From the NCBI GenBank assembly GCA_000149265.1, contig CH003061.1:267012-331011 (forward strand): DNA of 64,000 nucleotides, in the 5' to 3' direction. The notes beneath the pieces are model-generated. The model did not search any database. It saw only the letters and a program-made list of their open reading frames with translations, and was not told where the DNA came from. Positions within the stretch are counted from its first letter, which is position 1. Every line of letters begins with the position of its first letter. This DNA comes from Ciona savignyi (taxonomy: Eukaryota > Chordata > Ascidiacea > Phlebobranchia > Cionidae). Shown in pieces: positions 37,870-49,591 of this stretch. The position numbers were made by a program, and so were the translations under genes.

Positions 37870-38835
37870 GTTTTTGTCCGCTTTTTTTATCATTTTTTTC
37901 GTCAAAGGTTTGACTGGCATGGCATGTCGCCCGACATCTACCAGAAGGAATAATGGGATCGTAATGAAACTTAGCCATTCGTCAGAGAACATGGTATAGA
38001 TATGCAGAAACCAAATTTTTGGTGATAAATCAAGGGGAATTCCCCTGGCAGGTTAAAAACCCAAACGGTAATTTTTATGAAGAGTTTAGCTTTATGTGGC
38101 ATAGAGCTTGAACGGCTGCTCCAATTTAAATGAGATTTGGTGGAATGTAAGTACATTAGTCACTGATTTAACACTTTAAAGAAATGAAAACATTATCAAG
38201 GGAGATACCCTAAAAAATATATTTTGTTTTCAAATCATGATTGTGACAAGCATGCCATATCGCCCCGACATCTACCAGAAGGACTGAAGAAATTGCAATG
38301 AAAATTGGAGATTTTTTAGACAACATGGTTTAGACATGCGGAAACCAAAATTTTAAGTGCTAAATCCAGCGAAATTCCCCTGGGACGTTAAAAACCAAAA
38401 CGCTATTTTTTTCGAAAAAATTATACTTTTTTGGGGATACCGCTTGAACGGCTGCTCTAATTTTAATTAGATTCGGTGAAATGATAAAACATTAGACACT
38501 CTGTGCCAATTAAAAAAGGAAAACATTTTCTTACAAGGGTAATTCCCTTAAAAACGAAGATATGAACCTGAATTATGATTGTGGCATGCCATATCGCACT
38601 GACATCTCTAACAAGGAGTCGACAAATCAGATTAAAACTTTAAGAATTGTTAGATAACATGACTCAATTATGTAAAAACAGAAACTTATCTACTAAACCC
38701 AGGGGAATTACCTGAAACCATGAAAAACTAAATCGGACTGTTTTGGGAATTTAGCTTTATTTTACTACATCGCTTGAAAAGAAGTTTTAATTTAAAACAT
38801 TTATGGTGAAATATTCGTAAATTTAAGACGTTTAT
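37870..38835. repeat. Three tandem copies of a 334-bp non-coding unit
   Basis: The word GACATCTACCAGAAGGA, or a variant, starts at 37933, 38267 and 38601, exactly 334 bp apart. A second anchor, GCTTGAACGG or a variant, is at about 38106, 38442 and 38772. Each unit also holds a GGGGAATT(C/A)CC block and AAAAACC(C)AAACG. Copies 1 and 2 are closer to each other than to copy 3. No long open frame runs through them. Confidence 0.9.
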
Positions 38836-39944
38836 TTTTTATTTAACTACGCATGGGAAATTAGTTTGTTTGGTTAACTATGGGACCCATGCGTTTATGC
38901 TTGCAGAAACAAACTACATACTCGGTGTATAAAATACAAATTGTGGTTAGGGACCCTGTAGCATATATATATGGCATACAAAAATGTGTTTTACAAATAG
39001 TGGTGGTTAAACACGTGGTTGACACTCTCTAGTTAAAACCATATATTGTAGCATTCTGGTGAATGTTGTTTGCTCGATAGAATCTTAGGCTCCGGAAGCC
39101 CTTGGGGTAAAACATCACAAAATATTCATTTATATCTTAATCGTTTTAGCTAACAATACTCAATTTTTACAATCTGATTCGATAAAGCCTTTGGACGATG
39201 TATAGAAACTACAATCGTCCCCCTAATCACCTAAGGAATAGACAAAACCAATATGCAATTCTTTGTCTTTGTCAATGCTAATGTAATTATTGATTTTTTT
39301 TGACGTAAGATCCCGTTTCATTAGGAAATAAATACATAAGTTAACAGTGTTTGTTAACTTGAACGATAATCGATCTAAACCAAAGGAACTAATAATATTA
39401 GGATTCATTTGAGCCCACGGGGAGTTTATGTGATGTAATTGTGACATCGACCAAACAGCCGATATTAATTACCCAAGCGTAAACGTTAAGTTATTGAATT
39501 GTAAAATCGAAGATTTCTATTTAAAGGTTTTGTTTAAAGAATTATTACAAAGCTTAATGACTTAACTGTAGTTCAATCTTCCCCTAAAACACACTTGAAT
39601 TCAAAATGATAAAACACATCGAATCGTAATATCAGGTGTTTGCACCCACCGCTAGAATTAAGCTATAAATCTACATTTCGAAACATTTAAGTTGGATTTT
39701 TCTGCTCAGTTTACTGTTCAGGAGCATCAGACCGTTTCTTGATATGTTATCCATGATGATTATATGTGAGTCAGCTAGTTTAGATTTATAAGGCTACTAC
39801 CGATTACTACATTTTTTTTAATTAAACAATTCTATTCCACAGGTGAATACTTGCGTTAAACCTTTTCTTTCTAAGCAGTTGCTTAATAAACTCTTAACTA
39901 TGGAGATATGATTTATACAAAATACGTGTGTGTGTGTGTTAAGC
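38836..39944. other. Spacer downstream of UNCX, no gene seen
   Basis: AT-rich sequence on the 3' side of the UNCX gene. I see no exon, repeat family member or RNA gene. A short (GT)n run lies at 39926-39939. Confidence 0.5.
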
Positions 39945-39950
39945 TTTATT
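39945..39950 (-). terminator. Candidate polyadenylation signal of UNCX
   Basis: AATAAA on the - strand, about 140 bases past the UNCX stop codon, a usual distance. Confidence 0.55.
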
Positions 39951-40088
39951 TTTCTATGCAAGTATATTAATTCACTAAGACTACACATTAGTTGTTAAGT
40001 TGGCCACATAGAATATTTGTGCTGCAAAAAACAGTTAAAAGTAAAGAAAGAAACAGTGAAGAATAATCAGCGAAAATAAAGAAGCGAT

Positions 40089-43000
40089 TTAATGTGATTT
40101 GTTTTTAAGTGCGTTTGATAATGATTCTGAAAAGACCCGAAGTTGAAGTTGGTATTGGCTGTAAAGGCGAGTAAGACTATTCAAGTCTTGGCTGGTGCCC
40201 TGGAAGAAATCTCTTTGTGCACCAGGTAGGAGGGATGCCATCGTGCTTCGTCGGATAATCTCGGCTACAATCGGGGAGTTGAAGTTTGTAGCGCCGTCAG
40301 ATGTCGCACTTGAGGGACTTGTCACGTGCGCTGGAGATTTACGTTGGTTTGCGTCAAATCTGTTCAAAATGTTATCGATGGAATGAGAGTTGTATGATGT
40401 TTGTTTGCCGTGTGGAGCTGATTCGTCGGTTGGAATGACCTCATTTCCGTTCGACGTCGTCGGTGAGGAATGTATGACGTCATCAAGTTGAGAGCCAGAT
40501 AAATGGGTCCCTGCTTTCGGGGACAACACCTTGGAGAGTACAGCACCGAGTGGGAGAGAAGAGTTGCTCAGTTCGCTCGATGCGCTTACAGAAGCGGGTA
40601 AGTCGGAAAAAGGAACCGAAAGTTCTGGAATCTTCACTCGCTTCTCGTTCGTTGTGGAATCTGATTTTCGTTTCTTCTTTTCTTGTTTCATTTTCTCGCG
40701 TCGTTCGATCTCATTTGCATCCATAGGTTCACCTGAGGTTAAGAAGTGTTTTGAAACATTTAAGATGCGGACAGAGAATGATTTATGTTTCTATCTGAAG
40801 AGTAGGAAACATTATAACAAAGCAGATCGTGGAAATACCACATTGTTACAGGTGTTGCATACCGCAAATTAACAAGTCAAACATAATCCACGCTATGTTG
40901 GTAAAATCGACAAAGCTAGAATCATTATGATATATTGTTTTAATTGTCGATGCTAACTACACCAGTAATTCTTTTCGCGTTTAATCTATCACTCGACGGT
41001 GGGCATGCGAGCTCTTATGTCATGACCCAATGTGTAACACGCAGCGTAACCCTGCGTAGCTTACCCGAGCAAACGGTTAGGTGCGCACTGTGTGGGGGTC
41101 GACCGGGTCCTTTTTTCGTGTGCTCTCTCTTTCTCCATTTTGCTCGGCGGTTTTGGAACCAAACCTTAAAAAAAATATAAATTTTAATCTTCTGAAAAAA
41201 ACGACTGCTCCATAAGTCCTAAGGTTTATTGGTATCAAATATTTTTTTTAAATATACCGTATATCAGGTGCAAAAAATAAATAATTTAAAAAACAAAGTT
41301 TTATCGCTTGCGTGATGCGAGGTTTAAATGACCCAGATGCCCAAATGAATCTCAACAGGAAGTTTATATAATTAGTTTGCCACATATAACAAGGTTGCAA
41401 TTTGTTTAACACCCCGCTATTTACCTGTCAATAAGGAATACCTTGGTACAGGAGATTTAATATAATAAAGTTGTATTTCGGCAGTTTATTTGGCACAGAA
41501 GGACAAATTACTACGTTTCAATTATAGCCCCCTTTAGCCAGCGGAAATAATAGGGAGCTTCGACGCAATCGAATTTTCTCAGCAGCTTAACGAACAAGGC
41601 CCAGATCATAGTACAACAGATTTTACAAATCCTAGGCTGGATTTTTTGCGAAGTTTCTTTGTCCAACCATATAACTAGCGCGAGGTTACAAATTCATTTA
41701 ATGACAGGTTCACAAAATGCAGCCTACAAAATTACACGCAATTTTTCTAACTTACATGGAAATATTTTGCTTTTAAATTTTGCAAACATGGTTTGGAAGA
41801 AATTTTAATATGGAAATAGCGAATTTAAATCACTGTAAGCGAGACAATTTTTCGATAATTGGTTCAAAAATTATAATTAATGTCTCCCCTACCCCTTCTA
41901 CATCTTTGTCTCATATCTATCATATCTAATTAAGTTTTAATTAGTGATCAAATTTTAATCATCAAAAGCTGGACTTCAGCTAACATTAATCAGTAGAACA
42001 TTGCACGCACGAAAAGCCAAAGTGAAAGGTTACGATGTTTTGTCGTTTTTGAATTCATTATCCATTTTATGTCGTAGAAATACAAATTATAAGTTGTGTG
42101 TGGTTTGTGTTAAAAACCTAGGAGCGGACACAATCACCCCGTATTCACCTGTACTCGTGACTCTACAAGGTCGAGTCTCAGTGCCAGCGCCTCCCGCATG
42201 TACACGTCGGGGTAGTGGGAATCACCGAATGCTTTCTCCAATTCCTCCAATTGCCAGGTGCTGAAGTTGGTTCGAGTTCGACGACGTTTGTTCTGCGCAT
42301 TCTCAACCGACGCGTCGTTGTAGATACCTGTTGTAGGTAGTGCGGGTGAGTTTTGATCATGGCCCTATGGGTGGTGAAGGTCATACGTGCAACACTGACA
42401 TCGCTTCTCCGCTGCCGAGTTAAAAACAAACGTTGCTTACATGATCTATTTTCGCCAGGTAAGCGCAAATATCAAATATCAGGTACGTCACGTGATTTCA
42501 GCTTTTATATTTGCTTCGAAGTTTACAAAATAATTATTAATATCAACCTATCACATTAGCAAGGTTAACAGCGCATATATTTGTGTTAAATCTCACTTCT
42601 TCGTTTAAACATACGATAGAGATTAAAAAATTAAATTGTATGATTTTCGATAAGGTGTTCTATAAAAAATATCGTATTGCTATTTTTCATAAATCTTCTT
42701 TCGTCATTAAATATAAATACGTATAATATTGCAATGCAAATTTAATTAAACCATATATTCTTGGGAAAAGCCCAGATGGCTGTATTGTTTGAAATGATAT
42801 TGTTGGCCCGAATTCATAATTCAAATAAGAAGCGGACGAACGAACAAAAGAAATTCATTATTTAATTTATTTTAATGAATTCGAGCTAACGCATAGGGAT
42901 TATGTTAATTAGCCAACGACACAGGCTAAAGCAGAATTGATGATCAACTTTGCGCGGTTTGTTTTATTTCCTTAGTTAGTGCCGGGTGCAGCGGAACGGA

Positions 43001-44154
43001 ATCGCGTAACTGTATCCGAAGTCGAAATCCCTCTTTTATTATTCTATTATCGTTCCTTAATTGAGCAATTTTCCGGCGACCTAATCTGGTATCGTCGAGC
43101 GCAGTTCGGCGATGCAACAGCAGCGTATTAGTAACGCAAATATACGGCATTCGGCGACATCGTAAATTACTGTCATCTCCAGAGACGCGGCTGATTGTAC
43201 TGGGCTGCTTGGAATCAAGGAATCTTATAAACGCATTTTACATAAGCTATTTATTTCACGATCGATTATAATAAACCCGTGAAATGGGATCGCCACAATA
43301 AATTGCTAAATTCAATATCAGCACATATTCGACCGAAGGGCGTCGATTTCATTAAACACGTCATAGCAATACCGTCTGCTGCATTTAAAGGAAATTTAAG
43401 AACAATTCAATATTAAAATTTCTACAATTCAATTTATCAAAACCTGGAACTTTTATTCGCATCAACGTTGCGATCCAAAATATTCCCGATTAAAATTTTA
43501 CCGATTTTTTGTACCAACTCAAGTTAAGTATTTGGTTGCAGTAAAAAAAGCGGTTGATCAAAGGGCACGTCCTGCAAATTCGACCGGCGACTTTTTGTCT
43601 GATTTTCGAATTTTTTAAGTAATTTTATTGATATTTTTTTAATGTTTTGATCTTACCTTGTCCTGATTTATTCGACGACTCAACGAAATTTTGCGAAAAG
43701 AATGAATTTTGCGGCCAGCACAAATCATGGGGAATACGTTGGTAATTTGCCTCCAGCTCCAAATGCTGCAACAAATTCATTGGTCAAAAATCACTTTAAG
43801 TGGAATTTCGTTAGGGCGGGAATCGTGACGTCATAACTTACATGTATACATTATGAGAAATATGTTATAACTTTAATACGTCATAATAATTATTTACGTC
43901 ATAAAAATTATCAAATTAGGATATCAACCTGTGGACATGTCCAGTCAAAAAGCGATTGATTCAAAATGATGACTCACCGCTTTATTGGACGCCTCCGCCC
44001 GGTGAACCACGCCAGGAGACACCGCGCAGTAATTCTCATTTTCTCGGCTCGCTTGAAAAGGAAACAGAGGTGTCGAGCGCTGGTTGAGTTTTATTTCACC
44101 GAAGTTTGTTGGGTAACATAGTTGTAGATAGGGGTTGTTTAAAAACATGCTCAT
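40089..44154 (-). CDS. UNCX: UNCX-type paired-class homeobox transcription factor, 5 exons
   Basis: Nuclear DNA-binding regulator; vertebrate UNCX acts in somite, kidney and neuron development. Exons in reading order: 43978-44154, 43657-43765, 42149-42327, 41065-41164, 40089-40732. Joints are in phase, 402 residues. The homeodomain (about 110-169) reads [20 protein letters not shown], then [19 protein letters not shown] and [14 protein letters not shown]. The block after it, [19 protein letters not shown] and EIERREKM with a Lys-rich run, is the UNCX signature rather than PRX, OTX or ALX. Homeodomain position 50 is Gln. An intron splits the homeodomain between VQ and VWF, a position common in paired-class genes. 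SIDNIL (306-311) is an eh1-like Groucho-recruiting motif, here C-terminal rather than N-terminal as in vertebrates. The ATG at 44154 is the first in frame; Met3 is an alternative. Confidence 0.95.
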
Positions 44155-45504
44155 TTTGAAGTGATTTACGCAACCTTACTCTTTGAAAATATAATCGTAC
44201 ACAAATCTAAAATTGGAATTTATATTTTTAAAAATGCTTTAATTTATTGCTCGAATAATGCATTTTGAAATTTCAACGATTTCGGAAAATATTCTTCGTT
44301 CTTTCATGTATTTTAAACAAAAAAACTAAAACAAAATAGTCGTTTAAAAAATATAAAAAGCGAACAACAAAACAACGGCAACGAAGTTTAATTTGCTCAA
44401 GTAATTTACCATTCAACAATTCATCTATTCCAAATTATACTATGTATAATATGAAAATGGCCAACTAAGTTCTACATTTTAAGATATCTTGTCAAACTGA
44501 TTCGTTCGCTGTTTCATATCATCGACTTCTACTCTTTCCTTACTATCCGCGAACAACTGCAATACTGAGATAATATACTGCAATATGTCCGTTTTTATAA
44601 CACCATTTACACTTGCACAAAATTTAATTGATAAAACAAAACCTAAATTGACTCCCGGTTAAATGGCGAGATGCTACGATGGATGAGGCCGGGGGTAAAT
44701 GGACGACTGAATGATACGCTGCTCTCTTTGGGTGACATCAGTGGCCGCTTTTTTCTTATGTGTGTTTAGCCGACCAGTCAACAGTGGGATTTATTCAATA
44801 TTTATAATTTCAAGCGGCGAGTAGCCGCGTGCAACTATTCCCAATTCATTAGTTCGTTGAAGGAAAAAATAGTAAAACTAAAAGTTCTCTTAATTACAAC
44901 ACACAACTATTTTTGGCAACAAATCTTATTTCTAATACTTATTTTATTTTTGTAGGAGCCTAATTTATTAAATAAAATAATAAACTAAAAAAACGTTTTG
45001 TGAGATATATGACCGAACATGTCGGTGACAGAGACATTATAATATTGCATTTATTTTTCTCCTAATTATGCGTTGAGATGTGTTATGCTTATTTGACTAA
45101 ATACTCAAACTTTCTTTCGCATTTGATTAATTAATTGTTATCCTCCCGAACGCATAGGAAGCAATATTAACACATATCATCATAAGCGGGTCATCTTTTT
45201 TTATATATGTTTAATTCATCGAATGTAGTGTTATACACGCGAGTCCAAATTGCGTTCTACAAGATTTGCTTGGGCACAGCAAGATCATCTAAGCGACTTG
45301 CCTTGACCAGAGACATCCTTGTAAAAACTCAAATCACCTCAATTTTGGAAGAAACGCTATAACATCTTTAGTAAACCCATTTAGTGGAGCTAAAAATCAC
45401 TTAACTACAAATGGCGAGAGATAAGAAGAATGATGTCATCCATATAAACTTCAGTAAATACCAAACGAAGTACAGGACGTATCTTTTATGACGTTTGATA
45501 AGTT
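44155..45504. other. Upstream region of UNCX
   Basis: About 1.35 kb 5' of the UNCX start codon, very AT-rich and with no open frame of note. It should hold the promoter and early enhancers. Several ATTA/TAAT words occur, as expected by chance in such AT-rich DNA, so I do not call individual sites. Confidence 0.45.
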
Positions 45505-45828
45505 TCAAAAATGAACGGAAGATAGCTGCGAATCCAGGACTGCGGGATGTTTCGTCAGGTTCGTTGTGGTGCATGGGTCTGTATCTTTAGTTCGGTTGCA
45601 CAGCCACTCACCTTTATAATTGTTTACCGGGCAAGGTTTCGTACCAACCATATATTTGTCGCGAATTGGTTTATGTGATGATGTATATAAGCTGTCCAGA
45701 ATCACATTCGGCTGGATAGCTGCACCAGGAGCGCTTTGGTGGTGTACAGACCACCCAACTGTTGTGGGAACGAAACCGTCACTCGCTGGGCGGACTTGTC
45801 CTTGGATAAGGAACTTGACAGGCATCAC
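45505..45828 (-). CDS. Unassigned 107-codon open frame
   Basis: Single uninterrupted frame beginning MMPVKFLIQG and containing GWSVHHQSAPGAAIQPN and TKPCPVNNYKGEWLCNRTK. The composition is balanced and looks more protein-like than the AT-rich frames around it, with three cysteines and two N-glycosylation-type sites. I recognise no family. There is no clear signal peptide, splice partner or polyadenylation site. It may be a lone exon, a decayed retrocopy, or chance. Confidence 0.3.
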   Translation of the reverse strand: MMPVKFLIQGQVRPASDGFVPTTVGWSVHHQSAPGAAIQPNVILDSLYTSSHKPIRDKYMVGTKPCPVNNYKGEWLCNRTKDTDPCTTTNLTKHPAVLDSQLSSVHF

Positions 45829-45854
45829 ATGAACGCGAAATTATCTGAGGATTG

Positions 45855-45955
45855 TCGATGTAAGAATGCTCCCTTACGTATTGGCGGGGTTGCTCACGAT
45901 TGACCGTGTGATAGCTCTTCCGCGTTTTGCCATTCATGGGGAGAAGTGTTGAATA
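45855..45955 (+). repeat. Decayed SINE tail
   Basis: CTCACGATTGACCGTGTGATAG and TTTTGCCATTCATGGGGAG match the body-to-tail part of the SINE family. Confidence 0.6.
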
Positions 45956-46457
45956 TGTTACAGCTTCTCTAGGGATCCAGAGCGCTGTCTTAATAACGGC
46001 CTACGTTTTTTCTTTACCAAAATCACAACTATTTTGAAAATGGTAGTCTTAATAGTAAAAAAGCCAAGGGAGAATTGAATTCTTTTACATAATTTGGGCG
46101 GACAAAATCAGCACGGAAATTAGCATTAGCCCGACTCCAGCAGCGTCAATGAATTAACTACTCCTGGAGATAATATAAACTTGCGTGAATGTGATATAAA
46201 ACTCGAGTTTAACGATGTGTAAAATATGTACAATAGGTGTATCAAACAAGAAACAACAAGCAAGTCCCTATTCGCGTTACAACTATCCTATTCGTTTAAA
46301 ATTTCAGTTTTCATTGGGATAAGTTTCAAACCCGTGATGAATTCGTCACCGCGCATGTTACAAATGGTGTGCTCTTCATAATTAAGTCAATTTTCGGGGA
46401 CAAAATTTGGCCCCGCCTCATTTTTATTAAAAATACAAAAGGGGGTAGAAGGCTATA

Positions 46458-46917
46458 GATGGCGTATAACCAATTAAGACCTCTATGGACGGCAGGATGT
46501 GACGAGTGGTACCCTCCATGAGTCATTGTTTTTAAACGAGTGTTTTGCTGAGTAACAATGGTGGTGATTCCCCAATGTTAGTTTGGTTGAAAGCAGCATG
46601 TGCTAGGCTGCGCGCCGGTGTTCTCGTTTAGCTGTAAAGTTTTGTAATCGTGGAGTAGTGCTTTGTAAAATAAAGGTGTTGATTGTGCATCTGCTAGCTG
46701 TTTGTTGGAAAAAAAGTTGCCGATGTACGAGGGGGTATGGGCTCAAAATTTTTAAACAAAATTTTGTAGGGTTTTGAGTTTAGGTTGCAGATCCAAGCTT
46801 CAATTTTAAATTGTGAAAAAATCTAAGACTTCCTATGTCAGGATTTTGAGTGACAGTCGTTTTTGTGAGGTCAGTTTGCATTGGAGAGATAGGGAGAATA
46901 ATTAGTTGAACGCCTCC
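46458..46917 (-). mobile_element. 460-bp MITE, copy 3
   Basis: Reverse-complement copy of the element at 7623-8082 and 8899-9358, the same length, flanked by TA on both sides (46456-46457, 46918-46919). It lies between UNCX and the PARP14-like gene. Confidence 0.93.
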
Positions 46918-47154
46918 TATAACTTAATAAATTGCAAACATAAAAAGAAAGGTTTTACACAGTAAATCAACACATTTGACAGTTAGGTTTGTAATTTAAT
47001 ATTTTATTCCTTCTTTTTGCAATTGCAAGGTCGGTGATGTTATTCTTTTAATGATTTTTTAAATATTTGGTTTTGTATGCGTAAAATGAGTTTTGTACGT
47101 TAATTAACGTAAACTCAGTAATAATAACAAGTCCAATGATGAGTTGCTTACGAT

Positions 47155-47545
47155 CGCCCAACCAAAATTCTCATTATCCTTCCAATGCAAACTGACTTAC
47201 AAAAAGTTATGTCTCTCAATTTTTGTCAAAGAATTTTTTTTTAAATTTTAAAATTGAAACGTGGGTTTTTTTTACCTAAACTTGAAACCCTCCAAAATTT
47301 TTCTAAACAATTTTGTTCCGGTGTTTCTTCCTGCATAAAACAAATGCTATGTACCCTTTGTATTGGGTATACCAAGAGTGATTTGGTAACCAGGGAACCG
47401 GAGATAGTTTCTGCATGCAGAAAAATGTAGCGGATACTCAAAAGTGGTTTTAACAAGAGTGGTGGTTGACACGTGGGGGTCGTTAAGTTTAGGTTGCAAA
47501 TCCCAACTTCAATTTTAAGTTGTAAAACAAATTAAGATTTTAGCA
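47155..47545. repeat. Decayed relatives of the 460-bp MITE
   Basis: About 47155-47335 resembles the left half of the 460-bp element (CCAATGCAAACTGACTTACAAAAA, then ACCTAAACTTGAAACCCTCC). About 47480-47545 carries the inverted counterpart (GTTTAGGTTGCAAATCCCAACTTCAATTTTAA). Together they may be one old, partly deleted foldback-like copy. Confidence 0.6.
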
Positions 47546-48378
47546 CTGTTGATCCACAAACACAGATACTCATTTAAGAGCGCTTTTTAACCAATTTTGC
47601 GCATAAACAACCATCAAACATTTTTTTAAGAATTGGGCAGATTTTGCTTTTGCGGAAATGCGACCAAGGCTATTTGAATGATGATTCGTTGTTTCCAAAT
47701 TTTCAAACCAGGTGAACGATATTGCTACAGAGACGAACAAAGTGTGGCTGAATAGCAGTAAAGCTTTTATTAATATTGTTGCAAAATTTCTACAAAATAT
47801 TTACACTGATCGTTAAAAAATAGACTTTATAAAACACTCTAATGCATTATAAAGTTTTCTTAATGAAACTACCATTATAAAGAAATCAATAAAAGAGTTT
47901 TACAAGTCATTATAAAATCAATTAGTATTAAAAAAAGACCAGGAGTAAAAACTGAAAGTTAGAATGGAAGATTATTTATTAAAAATGGCTGAAGTTGGAA
48001 AAGTTGTAGTATGAAGAGAAAGCCATGGTGAATCAATAAGGAAAATATAGGATATTCATGTTTATCCCCATGTATGCGCACAATAATCGCAAGGACGTCA
48101 TTACATTGGTAACTATCATCTGTGGGTTAAACATGAAAAAGTGTGAAAATAAAAAAATATACTAAAGAAACAAAAAGTAGCTTGAAGCTAAAACATTTGA
48201 ATTTTCATCATTATTCCCATAAACATGACGTTTTACAGGTTTAGTATTAACACATGGATTACACAAGGGTAGTGGTGTTTACTATCTTAGCTAATATTCT
48301 CAGAAATAATGCCACACTTCTAATTGAGATAATTAATTATTAACACATATTATTTACATTTTGCAACATCACATTCTG
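47546..48378. other. 3' flank of the PARP14-like gene
   Basis: AT-rich, with no gene. A short reverse SINE tail (TATTCATGTTTATCCCCATG) lies at about 48052-48072. An AATAAA hexamer on the - strand at 47975-47980 might end the PARP14-like transcript, about 400 bases past its stop. Confidence 0.4.
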
Positions 48379-49591
48379 TTATTGATATGTTATGAGATAG
48401 GAAGGGTAGGCACTGGCATCCTTAAACACAGCGTACATAGATGGGTTAGAAATATTATCAACCACGCTGTCATATGTTATTTGCGTGCCAGGTTTAATTG
48501 GGGGCTCTTTCAGCCCTCTTTGCCCTTTGATGTAATCCCCTGTAAGCACATCTGCAACAAACATATGCTTTGTGGGAGCATATCCAGCAAACGAGTTAGA
48601 GTATTGGGCACTGGTGGAAAAGTATACTCCATCTCCATATTTGGTACCTGAGGTGTGTGCAACAGTTTAATTATTTACATTTTTAATGCATTTAATAAAC
48701 ACAATAGATCAACTGAACTGCAGGCATGTGATATCTCACAATGGCAAACTTCCCAAACAGAAATATTGACACATAAATCACATTTTCACCATTTTTCCCA
48801 GCATAACTCCTGTTGAAGCCTCCTTTCCATATTTTCTCGCAGACATCTTCAGTCGTCCCATGGAAGAGCTCTTGTTCTACCTGGACTCCCTGAGTCACAT
48901 GATTCCGAACTTCTTCACGCTTGGCCGCATATTGGCGATAAAGTGTTTGGTTTTGGATCTGCTCCACCTAGCATGTAGGAAAAACGAAAAGGGTAGAATG
49001 TAGTGATGAAAATGCAACAATATGAAGTTTACATTGATGACTAGAAAACAGAATGATGTATTGTGTCGAAATCCTGTGCCCAATATTGCATGCCAGTAGC
49101 TAGGTTGGCTAATACAGTAAGTGGTATATGATAGAGATACGAAAAATTCCCCTGATATATATTATACTTCATTGCTTCATATCCGAGATAGGATATTTAT
49201 ATTAATTCCCGACAATGGGAAAGTGACTCCAGTTATTACAAGGGAAATCATTACATTGCCTACAGTCCACCGATGGGTTACTTGAGCTATTGCAGTGTGT
49301 TGTGATGTTTCCACTAAGTTTTAATTCACTGGGTTAGGATGATGCTTACAAATTACCAGTAAGCAGCTAGTTTTGATCCATAACCTGATAGACGACCCAT
49401 TAAGATAAATGGCCTGACATGTATTAAACGTTCACACTATAAGCCTTAGTAGGAGAGGATGCCTACCTTAATAACCTGGAATCCAGGGGCAGTAGTATGA
49501 AACAACCTCACAATTCTTCTGTATTGTATACTAGTTGGATGTAAGTTGAACATCATTCCGGACATGTCAACCCAGTGGGAAGGAAAATTGT
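48379..49591 (-). CDS. ART catalytic domain (exons 19-21)
   Basis: Encodes HWVDMSG, EQIQNQTLY, then QELFHGTTEDVCEKI, GFNRSYAGKNGTKYGDGVYF, VLTGDYIKGQRG and the closing NPSMYAVFKDASAYPSYLITYQ. The NAD-binding His (LFHGT) and Tyr (GVYFS) are present. The third triad position, Glu in chain-forming PARPs and Leu in human PARP14, is Met here. This argues for mono-ADP-ribosylation or reduced activity. The protein ends at YQ with TAA. Confidence 0.92.

Noticed and set aside
42178-42468. Arg-rich open frame on the - strand
   Set aside because: It overlaps the UNCX homeodomain exon in another frame; the homeodomain frame explains the sequence.
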